This document shows, one piece after another, positions 45,875 through 55,053 of a stretch of 64,000 nucleotides of DNA. Below the pieces are notes generated by a model that was given only the letters and a program-made list of their open reading frames with translations, was not told where the DNA came from and made no database searches. Both the position numbers and the translations under genes were made by a program. How positions within the stretch are numbered: the stretch's first letter is position 1; each line of letters opens with the position of its first letter. The stretch is taken from positions 1,054,001 through 1,118,000 of the forward strand of contig NZ_CP088261.1 in NCBI RefSeq assembly GCF_021117345.1, read 5' to 3'. This DNA comes from Microbacterium sp. cx-55. GTDB lineage: Bacteria; Actinomycetota; Actinomycetes; Actinomycetales; Microbacteriaceae.

Positions 45875-47173
45875 TCAGGGCACCGGGGTGCGCGCGTCAT
45901 AGGCGCGGAAGCCGGGACTCATCCGCACCAGGACGGCGACGATGGCGATGATGAGGACGCCGCCGATCAGGGGCGGGAACCAGAGTGCGGTCACGGTTGC
46001 GAGACTGCCGGCGTAGAGGGCGCCGAGACGCGGACCGCCGTTGACCACGACGATGAAGATGCCCTGGAGTCGTCCGCGCATCGAATCCGGCACGGCCGAC
46101 TGCATCATGGTCGACCGGTAGATCGCGCTCACGTTGTCGGATGCGCCGGAGATGACGAGGGCGACACACGCCGCGACGATCATGACGACGTTCGGGGCAC
46201 CCGGGGTTCCCGGCACGAACCAGCCGGCCTGTGCGCCGACGAGCACCGCACCGAACAGGGCGATCGAGGCGCCGTACACCTGGATCGCGCGCTGGATGCC
46301 GATGCCGTGGTGGTGGACGCGCCCGATCGGCCCCGAGAACAGGCTCGACAGGAAGGCGCCCGCGGCGACCGCAGCCGTGAGGACGCCGGTCGTGATGGCA
46401 CCGCCCCCGAGGAGGACGGCGCCGATCCCGGGGAACAACGCCAGGGGCTGTCCGAAGGTCATCGCGACGATGTCGAGGATGTACTGCAGGCGGATGTTGG
46501 CGGCGCGCCGGAGGAAGGCGATCCCGTCGCGGAGCGATTCCAGGCCCGGCCGCACCACGACGCCTTCGGGGCGGAGGGCGGGCAGTGTCCAGAGGCCGAG
46601 GAACAGCGAGGTCATCAGCACGACGTCGACCGTGTAGGTCCAGGCGTACCCGGCGACCGCCACGAGCACCCCGGCGAGAGCGGGGCCGGCCATCACCATG
46701 ATGCCGACGGTCACGCCCTGAAGGGCGGCCGCGGCCGGCAGCAGCTCACGGGCGACCAGCCGGGGAGTGATGGCCGAGCGGGTGGCCTGGACGACCGAGT
46801 TCGCCGCGGAGTTCACGATGCTGAGCGCGTACAGCCACCACACGGTCTCGTTGCCGCTCCACGCGAGGCCCGCCAGGAGCGCTGTCGACACGAAGGTGAT
46901 CGACGCGGCCGACAGGCCCACGACCCGGCGGTCGAACGCATCCGCGAGCATGCCGCCGTAGAGCCCGGCGAACACCATCGGTACGAGTCCGGCGACGGCG
47001 ACCATGGCGACGGCGAAGTCGGATGCGGTCAACGCGTACACGTGCAGCATGACGGCGACGATCGTCATCTGCCCACCGAGGCCGGAGAGGGTCGATCCGA
47101 TCCACATCCGCGCGAACGGAGGGCTCGTGGTGAGCGGGCGGAGATCGATGAGTTGCCGGCTCAGCCGCCGCAC
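45875..47173 (-). CDS. MFS transporter (EntS-like exporter)
   Basis: 432 aa, 12 spans. [30 protein letters not shown] and [13 protein letters not shown] in the 2-3 loop match the group of MFS exporters that includes enterobactin exporter EntS. The substrate is unknown and no siderophore genes are nearby. GTG 47173 is chosen; upstream in-frame sequence has no start before the promoter. A 14-codon ORF overlaps this start and begins at the predicted 5' end of the mRNA. Confidence 0.85.
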   Translation of the reverse strand: MRRLSRQLIDLRPLTTSPPFARMWIGSTLSGLGGQMTIVAVMLHVYALTASDFAVAMVAVAGLVPMVFAGLYGGMLADAFDRRVVGLSAASITFVSTALLAGLAWSGNETVWWLYALSIVNSAANSVVQATRSAITPRLVARELLPAAAALQGVTVGIMVMAGPALAGVLVAVAGYAWTYTVDVVLMTSLFLGLWTLPALRPEGVVVRPGLESLRDGIAFLRRAANIRLQYILDIVAMTFGQPLALFPGIGAVLLGGGAITTGVLTAAVAAGAFLSSLFSGPIGRVHHHGIGIQRAIQVYGASIALFGAVLVGAQAGWFVPGTPGAPNVVMIVAACVALVISGASDNVSAIYRSTMMQSAVPDSMRGRLQGIFIVVVNGGPRLGALYAGSLATVTALWFPPLIGGVLIIAIVAVLVRMSPGFRAYDARTPVP

Positions 47174-47205
47174 GGTCGGACCTCGGGGCGGGGGCGAGGC
47201 TGCAT
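47161..47205 (-). CDS. putative 14-aa upstream ORF overlapping the MFS gene start
   Basis: ATG 47205 starts 7 nt after a TACGCT -10 (plus-strand 47213-47218) and reads [14 protein letters not shown], ending in a TGA that lies just inside the MFS gene. As with trpL, the ATG falls at the expected 5' end of the transcript. Ribosomes ending here could re-initiate at GTG 47173. Translation is not proven. Confidence 0.4.
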   Translation of the reverse strand: MQPRPRPEVRPCGG

Positions 47206-47274
47206 TCGTCCGAGCGTAGCCGAGCGGCGGACGCCGGGGGCGGGGAGCGGTCGCCGCGGGAGTCCGTTCGCTGG

Positions 47275-47280
47275 TAGACT
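47275..47280 (+). promoter_or_regulatory. -10 element of rpsO
   Basis: TAGACT, followed by a ~90-nt leader that includes an imperfect hairpin (CCCACGCAT/ATGCGTTGGG, about 47320-47339) upstream of an AGAGGGG ribosome site. S15 autoregulates through its leader in E. coli; whether this leader does so is unknown. Confidence 0.5.
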
Positions 47281-47371
47281 CGTGCAGTTGCCGTTGGATC
47301 GGCCGCGGATAAAGAGAGCCCACGCATCATGCGTTGGGCGCCGCGCAACAAGCAGAGAGGGGATCGAATCT

Positions 47372-47641
47372 ATGGCACTTGAACAGGACGCCAAGAAGGC
47401 GATCATCGAAGAGTACGCAACGCACCCCGGTGACACCGGATCCCCCGAGGTGCAGGTTGCGATGCTGACGCAGCGCATCAAGGACCTGACCGAGCACCTG
47501 AAGGAGCACAAGCACGACCACCACTCGCGTCGTGGTCTGTTCCTCATGGTGGGTCAGCGTCGCCGTCTGCTGGGCTACCTCCAGGACATCGACATCGCGC
47601 GTTACCGCTCGCTGATCGAGCGTCTGGGACTTCGCCGCTGA
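47372..47641 (+). CDS. rpsO: 30S ribosomal protein S15
   Basis: 89 aa, the standard length. [36 protein letters not shown] and [11 protein letters not shown] carry the conserved 16S rRNA contacts of S15. ATG 47372 lies after GAGAGGGGATCGAATCT. Its usual partner pnp is absent here and lies ~13 kb downstream. Confidence 0.98.
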   Translation: MALEQDAKKAIIEEYATHPGDTGSPEVQVAMLTQRIKDLTEHLKEHKHDHHSRRGLFLMVGQRRRLLGYLQDIDIARYRSLIERLGLRR

Positions 47642-47672
47642 GCACGCGATCCCGCGTATATCGCTTTCTTCC

Positions 47673-47703
47673 GAAGGCCGCCCCACGGTGTGGGGCGGCC
47701 TTC
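47673..47703 (+). terminator. rpsO terminator
   Basis: GAAGGCCGCCCCAC pairs perfectly with GTGGGGCGGCCTTC around GGT, followed by GTCGTTCC. Confidence 0.8.
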
Positions 47704-47723
47704 GTCGTTCCCGCCTCGTTGAT

Positions 47724-47854
47724 ACCGCGAGACGGGATCTTCGCGCCGAGACCGTGGGGTAACTCCACTGTCTCGGCGTCCAGATCCCGTCTCGCGGTCC
47801 AGATCCAGTCTCGCGGTCCAGATCCAGTCTCGCGGTCCAGGCGGGGCGCGCGGT
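47724..47854. repeat. long palindrome with a 19-bp tandem array
   Basis: ACCGCGAGACGGGATCT (47724-47740) pairs perfectly with 47782-47798; inside it CGCCGAGAC pairs with GTCTCGGCG and GTGG with CCAC, giving one hairpin of ~75 nt. The 3' arm is then repeated in tandem: 19-bp units CCAGATCCmGTCTCGCGGT at 47780, 47799 and 47818, plus a decayed unit at 47837. It lies between rpsO and a convergent oxygenase gene. Confidence 0.8.
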
Positions 47855-47859
47855 CCAGG

Positions 47860-48864
47860 TCAGGGGCGGGCGGCCAGGAGGTCGGCGTGGTGGAGTGCGG
47901 CGACGTCGGGGTGCGCGCGCAGCCGCGACTTCAGGGCGTTCTCGCCGTAGAGCGCGTGGATCGGGTTCGTGGGGTCCTGCGTGACACCGCGAGCGGATGC
48001 GGCGAGCTCCGCGGGAAGCTCGATGAGGGGCAGCCGTGCATCCAGCGCCGGGTTAAAGAAGAACGGCACCGAGATGCGCTCGTCGGGGAACCGGGGCGAG
48101 ATCACGCGGTGATTGGTGGCGATGAGGTAGCCCTGCGTGGCGTATTCCAGCAGTTCGCCGATGTTCACCACGAACGCGCCCTCGACGGGCGGAGCATCGA
48201 CCCAGGCGCCGTCGCGTTCGACCTGCAGACCGCCCTTGCCGGGTTCGACCCAGAGCAGCGTCAGCACGCCCGAATCCTTGTGCGCGCCGACGCCCTGCGC
48301 GGGCTCGTCCTTTCCGGGATACCGCACGATCTTGATCAGCGTGGACGGGTCGCCGAAGTGTCGATCGAAGTAGTCGCGCTCGGCTCCCAGGGCGAGCGCC
48401 CACTCGCGCAGCAGGGTGCGGGCGATCTCGGTGAGTCGGTCGTGCCACTCGGTCACGATCTCGCGCAGCTCCGGCTGCGCGCTCGGCCAGAGGTTCGGCC
48501 CGATGAGGCGCGCGAAATCGGGCGCGTCGGGATCGGTGACGGCCGGACGCTCCGGCCCGATGTCGATCTGCTCCCGCCAGTCCACGCGACCCTGGGTGCG
48601 CTCGCCGCCCACTCGCGTGTACCCGCGGAAATGCGGGCTGTTGACGTTCTCGATCGCGAGCTTGTCCTCCTCGGGCAGGGCGAAGAAGTCCCGCGCGGCC
48701 TGCAACAGGCGCCCTTCCAGCGATGAGGTGACGCCCGTACCCACGAGGTAGAAGAACCCCACGTCGTGCGTCGCGGCGCGGAGATCGTCGCGGAACTGGG
48801 CGGCGGCCTCGGGGCCGTCGTCGAGGCGGGAGAGATCGAGGACAGGAAGATTCAGCGTGCTCAC
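47860..48864 (-). CDS. isopenicillin-N-synthase-like Fe(II)/2-oxoglutarate oxygenase
   Basis: 334 aa. An N-terminal DIOX_N-type domain (LPVLDLSRLDDG.., ATHDVGFFYLVGTGV) is followed by the jelly-roll core with the iron ligands His and Asp in GVGAHKDSGVLTLLW and His in ATNHRVISP, and the co-substrate Arg in DERISVPFF. The substrate is unknown; no ACV synthetase or other antibiotic gene is near. GTG 48864 follows TACCGT (plus-strand 48871-48876) by 6 nt. Confidence 0.9.
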   Translation of the reverse strand: MSTLNLPVLDLSRLDDGPEAAAQFRDDLRAATHDVGFFYLVGTGVTSSLEGRLLQAARDFFALPEEDKLAIENVNSPHFRGYTRVGGERTQGRVDWREQIDIGPERPAVTDPDAPDFARLIGPNLWPSAQPELREIVTEWHDRLTEIARTLLREWALALGAERDYFDRHFGDPSTLIKIVRYPGKDEPAQGVGAHKDSGVLTLLWVEPGKGGLQVERDGAWVDAPPVEGAFVVNIGELLEYATQGYLIATNHRVISPRFPDERISVPFFFNPALDARLPLIELPAELAASARGVTQDPTNPIHALYGENALKSRLRAHPDVAALHHADLLAARP

Positions 48865-48930
48865 ACCCCGACGGTACGTCGCCACGGGCGAGCGATGGCC
48901 AATGTTGCCGACCGTTACCGCCGCGGGGTG

Positions 48931-48973
48931 CGACACGCGATGCCGGAGCAGTGACGCCCGTCATCGCGTGTCG
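48931..48973. repeat. 12-bp inverted repeat in the oxygenase/efeU divergent region
   Basis: CGACACGCGATG (48931-48942) and its perfect complement (48962-48973) with a 19-nt loop. Could be an operator or a palindromic repeat. Confidence 0.55.
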
Positions 48974-49013
48974 AATTGCTCGCGCCGCCGCGGTGGGATA
49001 TCGTCCTCCGTTG

Positions 49014-49027
49014 TTAGGGTTACCTAA
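49014..49027. promoter_or_regulatory. iron box (DtxR/IdeR-like operator) before efeU
   Basis: TTAGGGTTACCTAA, a near-palindrome of the TTAGGTTAG-type half-sites bound by DtxR/IdeR regulators, 26 nt before the efeU start and overlapping a TAGGGT -10-like hexamer. It implies repression under iron-replete conditions. Confidence 0.78.
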
Positions 49028-49052
49028 CCGCCGGTTCCCGAAGGAGACGCTC

Positions 49053-49982
49053 GTGCTTCCCAGTCTGCTGATCGGGCTCCGCGAAGGACTCGAAGCGGCG
49101 ATCGTCGTCGGCATCCTGGTCGCGTATCTCTCGCAGTCGGGACGACGCGACGTTCTCCCGCGGCTCTGGGCGGGCGTGCTGCTCGCCGTCGTGCTGTCGC
49201 TCGCGATCGGCGGCGTCCTCACGTTCGGCGCGTACAGCCTGACCTTCGAGGCGCAGGAGATCATCGGCGGCACGATGTCGCTTCTCGCGGTGGGCCTGGT
49301 CACCTGGATGATCTTCTGGATGCAGCGGGCTGGCCGTGGGTTGAAGAAATCGCTCGAGGGCGAGGTCGACCGGGCACTCGCGGTCGGATCCCTGTGGGGG
49401 ATCGTGGTGATCGGATTCGTCTCGGTCGCGCGCGAGGGCATCGAGACGACGCTTCTGCTGTGGTCGATGGTGCAGTCCTTCGGAGACGCCCCGCTCGCGC
49501 TGCTCGGCGCCCTGCTCGGACTCGTCATCGCCGTCGTGCTGGGCTGGCTGATCGCCCGCGGGATGCTGCGCTTCGACCTGCGCATCTTCTTCACTTGGAC
49601 CGGGGCTCTCCTGATCGTCGTCGCCGCGGGTGTCCTCGCGTACGCCGTGCACGATCTGCAGGAGGCCGGCGTCCTGCCCGGTCCCTTCACGACCGCGGCC
49701 CCGATCTCCGCCGACACCGGCGCAGTGCTCACCGGGCTCGCCGCCTTCCCGTTCGGCTGGGCCTTCGACGTCAGCTCCGTCGTCGCCCCCGGCAGCGCCC
49801 TCGCCGCCATCCTGCAGGCCACCGTGGGCTTCATGCCCGTCATGTCGTGGCTGCAGGTCGTCGCATGGGTCCTCTACGTCGTCGTCGTGGGAACGTTCTT
49901 CCTGCGCGGCGCCCGGCACCGTCGCCGTCCCGCACCACGAACGAGTGACGTCGTCGCTCCCGCATCGCAAGGAATCGCATGA
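49053..49982 (+). CDS. efeU: FTR1-family iron permease EfeU
   Basis: 309 aa, about seven membrane spans. The two REGxE iron-binding motifs are present: GLREGLEAAIVV (about 6-17) and VAREGIETTLLLW (about 128-140). It forms the membrane channel of the ferrous/ferric EfeUOB system. GTG 49053 has AAGGAG upstream. It overlaps efeO by 4 nt. Confidence 0.95.
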   Translation: MLPSLLIGLREGLEAAIVVGILVAYLSQSGRRDVLPRLWAGVLLAVVLSLAIGGVLTFGAYSLTFEAQEIIGGTMSLLAVGLVTWMIFWMQRAGRGLKKSLEGEVDRALAVGSLWGIVVIGFVSVAREGIETTLLLWSMVQSFGDAPLALLGALLGLVIAVVLGWLIARGMLRFDLRIFFTWTGALLIVVAAGVLAYAVHDLQEAGVLPGPFTTAAPISADTGAVLTGLAAFPFGWAFDVSSVVAPGSALAAILQATVGFMPVMSWLQVVAWVLYVVVVGTFFLRGARHRRRPAPRTSDVVAPASQGIA

Positions 49983-51208
49983 TCTCGCACCGCGCACTCA
50001 CCGCCGCTGCCGCCCTCGGCATCGCCGCGCTCGCCCTGACGGGCTGCGTCGCCAAGGCCGACGTCGCCGCATCCGACGCTCTCTCGGTCGAATCGACCGA
50101 CGATGGCTGCGCGGTGTCGGCGGGAACGGCCACCAGCGGCACGCTCGCCTTCGACGTGACCAACTCGAGCACGCAGGTGAGCGAGTTCTACCTGCTGGCC
50201 GAAGACGGCCTGCGCATCGTCGGCGAGGTCGAGAACATCGCGCCCGGCGCCAACCGCACGCTGACCGTCGTGGCGCAGCCCGGCGACTACTACACCCTCT
50301 GCAAGCCGGGAATGGTCGGCGAGGGCGTCGGACGCGCGAGCTTCACCGTGACGGGCGACGCGGTCACCGCCGTCGGCGACGATGCGGAGCAGAAGCAGCA
50401 GGCGGTCACGCTGTACGCGGCGTTCGTGAAGGACCAGGTCGAGCAGCTGGTGCCCGCGGTCGCCGAGTTCACGGCGGCCTACACGGCAGGCGACGACGAG
50501 ACGGCCCGCACCCTCTTCCCGCAGGTGCGCGCGTACTACGAGCGCATCGAGCCGGTGGCCGAGTCGCTCGGCGACCTCGACCCGAAGATCGACTACCGCG
50601 AGGTCGACGCGGTCGCGGAGGGTCTGGACTGGACCGGGTTCCACCGCATCGAGAAGGACCTGTGGGTTCCGGCGCAGGACGCCCTGAATGCGGATGGCGA
50701 GACCCCCGCGTGGCAGGACTGGGCGCCGTCCACCACGGACGAGCGCGCCGGCTACGCCGATGCGCTGACGGCAGACGTGGGAACGCTGAACGACTACGTG
50801 CACAGCGACGACTTCCAGGCCGCCCTCGACGACCAGGGCATCGCGGGCATCTCGAACGGCGCGATCGCGCTTCTGGATGAAGTGGCGACCGGCAAGATCT
50901 CGGGGGAAGAGGACTGGTGGAGCGGCACCGACCTCTGGGACTTCGCCGCCAACGTCGAAGGCTCCAAGATGGCGTACTCGCTCGTTCGCGACCTCGCCGT
51001 GGCGACCGGCGACGACGGAGCAGCCCTCGCCGAGAAGATCGACACGGGCTACGCGAACCTCGAGACGGAACTCGCGACGTTCGGCAGCCTCGACGCCGGG
51101 TTCGTCAACTACTCGACGCTGACGGATGCTGATCGCCGCACCTTCACCGACCTGATCAACGCGCTCGCCGAGCCGCTCTCCCGGCTCACCTCGACCGTCC
51201 TGTCATGA
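49979..51208 (+). CDS. efeO: iron uptake lipoprotein EfeO (cupredoxin + M75 peptidase-like)
   Basis: 409 aa. Lipobox ALTGC (Cys about 23) anchors it to the outer membrane face. An N-terminal cupredoxin-like domain (about 30-120, with TLCKPG) precedes an imelysin/M75-type domain containing the family HxxE-type motif in GFHRIEKDLWVP near 219. It should capture iron for EfeU. Both ends overlap the neighbouring efe genes by 4 nt, giving tight coupling. Confidence 0.94.
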   Translation: MISHRALTAAAALGIAALALTGCVAKADVAASDALSVESTDDGCAVSAGTATSGTLAFDVTNSSTQVSEFYLLAEDGLRIVGEVENIAPGANRTLTVVAQPGDYYTLCKPGMVGEGVGRASFTVTGDAVTAVGDDAEQKQQAVTLYAAFVKDQVEQLVPAVAEFTAAYTAGDDETARTLFPQVRAYYERIEPVAESLGDLDPKIDYREVDAVAEGLDWTGFHRIEKDLWVPAQDALNADGETPAWQDWAPSTTDERAGYADALTADVGTLNDYVHSDDFQAALDDQGIAGISNGAIALLDEVATGKISGEEDWWSGTDLWDFAANVEGSKMAYSLVRDLAVATGDDGAALAEKIDTGYANLETELATFGSLDAGFVNYSTLTDADRRTFTDLINALAEPLSRLTSTVLS

Positions 51209-52524
51209 GCGACGGGCAGTCGATCAGCGAGGGGGAGTCGCCGGAACAGGATGCGGGCACCGAACGCGCCGGGCGCGGCCTCAGCCGCCGCGGTCTGCTC
51301 GGGCTCATCGGGGCGGGCGCGGCCGGGATCGCCGTCGGCGGAACGGCGGGCGCAGTCGCGGCGACCGCGGTCACCCGCAACGCGGACTCCAGCGCCGAGG
51401 TGCATCCCTTCTACGGGGACCACCAGGGCGGGATCACGACGCCGGTGCAGGACCACATGCACTTCGCAGCCTTCGACATGGTCGAGGGAGCGACCGCGGC
51501 CGACCTCCGCTCGCTCCTCGAGGACTGGTCGTACGCCGCCGCACGGATGACGCAGGGGCTCGATGTGAGCGCGTCCGGCGCCGTCGGTGGATCGCCCCAG
51601 GCGCCGCCGGACGACACGGGGGAGGCGCTCGGCCTTCCCGCCGCCGCGCTCACGATCACGTTCGGTTTCGGCCCGTCGCTGTTCGAGGCGAACGGCGTCG
51701 ACCGATTCGGAATCGGGCGTCGCCGCCCCGCGCCCCTCACGACGCTGCCGAAGTTCCTCGGCGACGACCTCGACCCGCTCGCCTCGAACGGCGACCTCTG
51801 CATCCAGGCCTGCGCCGACGACCCGCAGGTCGCCGTGCATGCGGTGCGGAACCTGAGCCGGATCGCGTTCGGGCGAGCGGTGCTGCGCTGGTCGCAGCTC
51901 GGCTTCGGGCGCACCTCCAAGACGAGTGCGGCGCAGTCGACGCCGCGGAATCTCTTCGGGTTCAAGGACGGCACCGCGAACATCCTGCAGACCGAGACGG
52001 ATGCTCTCGCGGAACATGTCTGGGTCGGCGAGGGCGACGGTCAGGCCTGGCTCGCGGGCGGCAGCTACCTCGTCGCTCGCCGCATCCGCCAGACCATCGA
52101 GACGTGGGACCGGCTACGGCTCGTCGAGCAGGAACGCACGATCGGCCGCGACAAGAGTGCGGGTGCGCCGCTGTCCGGGGGCGACGAGTTCGCCGCCCCG
52201 GACTTCGCCGCGACGGGCGACGGATCCGCGCCGAAGATCGACGTCCGCTCGCACGTGCGCCTCGCGCATCCCGATCAGAACGGCGGCGTCCGCATCCTTC
52301 GCCGCGGATACAACTTCGTCGACGGCAACGACGCGCGCGGCGCTCTCGAGGCGGGCCTGTTCTTCCTGTCGTACCAGCGGTCACCGGAGCAGTTCATCAC
52401 CGTGCAGAAGGCGCTCTCGACCGACCTGCTGGGCGAGTACCTGCGTCACGTCGGTTCGGGTATCTGGGCCGTGCCGCCCGGAGCCCGCGAAGGGTCGTTC
52501 GTCGGCGCCGGCCTCTTCGCCTGA
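51205..52524 (+). CDS. efeB: deferrochelatase/DyP-type peroxidase EfeB
   Basis: 439 aa. A twin-arginine signal (SRRGLLGLIGAGAAGIAVGG, about 30-50) sends the folded heme protein across the membrane. The DyP core has the GxxDG motif in GFKDGTANIL near 253 and HVRLAHPDQNGG near 352, probably near the heme. It uses peroxide and heme in EfeUOB iron acquisition. Last gene of the efe operon, with a 4-nt overlap upstream. Confidence 0.95.
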   Translation: MSDGQSISEGESPEQDAGTERAGRGLSRRGLLGLIGAGAAGIAVGGTAGAVAATAVTRNADSSAEVHPFYGDHQGGITTPVQDHMHFAAFDMVEGATAADLRSLLEDWSYAAARMTQGLDVSASGAVGGSPQAPPDDTGEALGLPAAALTITFGFGPSLFEANGVDRFGIGRRRPAPLTTLPKFLGDDLDPLASNGDLCIQACADDPQVAVHAVRNLSRIAFGRAVLRWSQLGFGRTSKTSAAQSTPRNLFGFKDGTANILQTETDALAEHVWVGEGDGQAWLAGGSYLVARRIRQTIETWDRLRLVEQERTIGRDKSAGAPLSGGDEFAAPDFAATGDGSAPKIDVRSHVRLAHPDQNGGVRILRRGYNFVDGNDARGALEAGLFFLSYQRSPEQFITVQKALSTDLLGEYLRHVGSGIWAVPPGAREGSFVGAGLFA

Positions 52525-52561
52525 GCCTGGCCTGTCCTGGCCTGGATCGCGTCAGCGCGGG

Positions 52562-53719
52562 TCAGCCGTTCTGGCGCGGATCCGGATGCGTCCCGGCGCG
52601 GCCCGCGGGCACTCCCGGGCGACGCGAGCCCGTCGGATCGCTGCGGTGACCCTCGGCGCCGGCCAGCGCGGGGTCGGCGAACAGCCACGGCCAGCGCGGC
52701 TCGACGAGTGGCCGGAAGACGCGGCGGACGGGTGCGGTCGCGAGCCCCAGAGCGATCAGGACGGACGCGATCGCGATCGCCGGAATCCAGAACACGGCGG
52801 GCTCGAGGTTGCGCAGCACCCCCGATTCGCGGAACGGGTACAGCACGAACGAGTGCAGCAGATAGACGTACATCGTGTACTGGCCGAAATGGGTCCACCA
52901 GGTGTTCGAACGCGGCACGAGCACGAAGAAGGCCGCGCTCATGACGAGCGCGATGAGCATGAGAGCGATGCGGATGCCGCCCGCCCACCACTGCACTCCG
53001 CCGAGGTCCGCGTACGCGTCCTCGTAGAACAGCCAGGTACGCAGATCCACTGCCCGCCACTGGTCGATGAAGATCCAGGCGATCAGGGCTGCGGTGACGA
53101 GAACGCCGGCGGCGGCGGTGAACAGCCACCAGGGACGCCGGCCGAGCAGCCGCCACCGGGCGACGATGTCGTGTTCGCGGAGCCACCATCCGAGGGTGAA
53201 GAAGAAGAGCAGGCCGAGTGTTCGGGAGAGCGAGAGCGTCGAGTCGACGTTCGGCAGGTAGCCGACGCCGACGGAGACGATCGCCGCCCAGAGCAGCGGC
53301 CAGCGCAGGAGTGCGAGGTAGGGCAACACGAGGCGGAAGATCCCCAGGGCGAGCAGGAACCACAGGGTCCAGGACGGCCGGGTCGGATTGATGCTCGCCT
53401 CGCCCTCGACGAGCCACTTGGTGACGGTCCAGAGCGTTTCGAAGATGACGTAGGGCAGCAGGATGTCGGTGATCACGCGTGCCATCTGCCGACGGCCGAG
53501 CGCTCCGGACTTCGAGAAGTACCCGGAGATCAGCGCGAACGCGGGGATGTGGAACGCGTAGACGACGAGATACACCGACAGGGCGGCATCCGAGTCGTAG
53601 ATGAGGCGCTGCGCAGCGTGGCCGAAGACGACGAGAGCAACGCATGCGAACCGTGCGTTGTCCCAGAAGGGAACCCGGCGGCGGGGCTTCGAGGGGGCGG
53701 GGCTCGTGGAATCGCTCAT
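52562..53719 (-). CDS. acyltransferase-3-type membrane protein
   Basis: 385 aa, about ten membrane spans. The N-terminal WDNARFACVALVVFGHAAQRL and YAFHIPAFALISGYFSKSG resemble the fucose-4-O-acetylase/acyltransferase-3 group (His in FGH as the probable catalytic residue), which acylates cell-surface glycans. The C-terminal ~35 residues are polar and Pro/Arg-rich. ATG 53719 is 9 nt after TAGTGT (plus-strand 53729-53734). Substrate unknown. Confidence 0.83.
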   Translation of the reverse strand: MSDSTSPAPSKPRRRVPFWDNARFACVALVVFGHAAQRLIYDSDAALSVYLVVYAFHIPAFALISGYFSKSGALGRRQMARVITDILLPYVIFETLWTVTKWLVEGEASINPTRPSWTLWFLLALGIFRLVLPYLALLRWPLLWAAIVSVGVGYLPNVDSTLSLSRTLGLLFFFTLGWWLREHDIVARWRLLGRRPWWLFTAAAGVLVTAALIAWIFIDQWRAVDLRTWLFYEDAYADLGGVQWWAGGIRIALMLIALVMSAAFFVLVPRSNTWWTHFGQYTMYVYLLHSFVLYPFRESGVLRNLEPAVFWIPAIAIASVLIALGLATAPVRRVFRPLVEPRWPWLFADPALAGAEGHRSDPTGSRRPGVPAGRAGTHPDPRQNG

Positions 53720-53753
53720 CGGGCTCCGACACTACGGGAATACTCTGGCCCGA

Positions 53754-53781
53754 CAGGTGTTATGCCATGTATATTCACCTG
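53754..53781. promoter_or_regulatory. palindromic operator/promoter of the CE1758-type operon
   Basis: CAGGTG (53754-53759) and CACCTG (53776-53781) flank TTATGCCATGTATATT, which itself holds a near-palindrome (TATGC-CAT-GTATA) and a TATATT -10-like hexamer. This AT-rich palindrome stands out in GC-rich DNA. Confidence 0.55.
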
Positions 53782-53823
53782 CATAGAACGAATGCCCCGC
53801 GCATTCGAGATCGGAAAGAGATC

Positions 53824-55053
53824 GTGACCGAGACCACCACCTGGTCGGGAATGCAGTTCGGCATCTTCACGGTGAGCGACATCACCCAGGACCCGACGAC
53901 CGGCCGTACGCCCAGCGAAGCCGAGCGGATCCGCGCGACCCTGACCATCGCCAAGCACGCCGAAGACGTCGGCCTCGATGTCTTCGCGCTCGGCGAGCAC
54001 CACAACCCGCCGTTCTGGTCGTCGTCGCCGACCACGACCCTCGCCTACATCGCCGCGCAGACCGAGCGCCTGGTGCTCTCGACCGCGACCACGCTCATCA
54101 CGACGAACGACCCGGTGAAGGTCGCCGAGGACTTCGCGATGCTGCAGCACGTGTCGGGCGGTCGCACCGACCTCATGCTGGGTCGCGGCAACACCGGCCC
54201 GGTCTACCCTTGGTTCGGGAAGGACATCCGTCAGGGGCTCCCGCTCGCGCTCGAGAACTACGCGCTGCTGCACAAGCTGTGGCGTGAGGACGTCGTGGAC
54301 TGGGAAGGCAAGTTCCGCACTCCGCTCCAGGGCTTCACCTCCACTCCTCGTCCGCTCGACGGCGTGGCCCCCTTCGTCTGGCACGGCTCCATCCGCACGC
54401 CCGAGATCGCCGAGCAGGCCGCGTACTACGGTGACGGCTTCTTCGCGAACAACATCTTCTGGCCCGCGGAGCACTACCAGCGCCTCATCAACCTCTACCG
54501 CCAGCGCTACGCGCACTACGGACACGGCGCGCCCGAGCAGGCGATCGTCGGCCTCGGCGGTCAGGTGTTCATGGCGGCGAAGTCGCAGGACGCGGTGAAC
54601 GCGTTCCGTCCGTACTTCGACAACGCCCCCGTCTACGGTCACGGGCCGTCGATGGAGGACTTCGCCGAGATGACTCCGCTCACCGTCGGCTCGCCGCAGC
54701 AGGTCATCGACCGGTACGCGGGAATGCGCGACATCTACGGCGACTACCAGCGCCAGCTGTTCCTGATGGATCACGCGGGCCTGCCGTTGAAGACCGTCCT
54801 GGAGCAGCTCGACATCCTCGGCGGCGAGGTCGTGCCGGTGCTGCGCCGCGAGCTGGCGAAGAACCGCCCGGCCTCCGTGCCCGACGCGCCGACGCACGCG
54901 AACCTGGTCACCGCGGCCTACGGTGACGGACCGTCACGTCAGGCGACCCCGCGGCCGAACCGCGGCGACAACCTCACCACGGGTTCGCCCTACCAGGACG
55001 CCCCGGAGCCCGCCGGCTCGGCATTCGGTGCCGCGGCCGTTCGGAGCCTCTGA
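53824..55053 (+). CDS. CE1758 family FMN-dependent luciferase-like monooxygenase
   Basis: 409 aa luciferase-like TIM barrel. GLDVFALGEHHNPPFWSSSP, TTLITTNDPVKVAEDFAMLQHVSGGRTDLMLGRGNTGPVYPWFG and APFVWHGSIRTPEIAEQAAYYGDGFF are characteristic of the CE1758 group, found paired with an FMN reductase. Its 3' neighbour is exactly that partner, overlapping by 1 nt. The C-terminal ~45 residues are low-complexity. Substrate not established. GTG 53824 is preceded by GGAAAGAGATC. Confidence 0.9.
   Translation: MTETTTWSGMQFGIFTVSDITQDPTTGRTPSEAERIRATLTIAKHAEDVGLDVFALGEHHNPPFWSSSPTTTLAYIAAQTERLVLSTATTLITTNDPVKVAEDFAMLQHVSGGRTDLMLGRGNTGPVYPWFGKDIRQGLPLALENYALLHKLWREDVVDWEGKFRTPLQGFTSTPRPLDGVAPFVWHGSIRTPEIAEQAAYYGDGFFANNIFWPAEHYQRLINLYRQRYAHYGHGAPEQAIVGLGGQVFMAAKSQDAVNAFRPYFDNAPVYGHGPSMEDFAEMTPLTVGSPQQVIDRYAGMRDIYGDYQRQLFLMDHAGLPLKTVLEQLDILGGEVVPVLRRELAKNRPASVPDAPTHANLVTAAYGDGPSRQATPRPNRGDNLTTGSPYQDAPEPAGSAFGAAAVRSL

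Noticed and set aside
47780..47854. 19-bp tandem units considered as a CRISPR array
   Set aside because: Units abut without spacers and no cas genes are nearby.
47860..48864. Beta-lactam biosynthesis gene (isopenicillin N synthase proper)
   Set aside because: Only the fold and iron ligands match; no tripeptide synthetase or other pathway genes are present.
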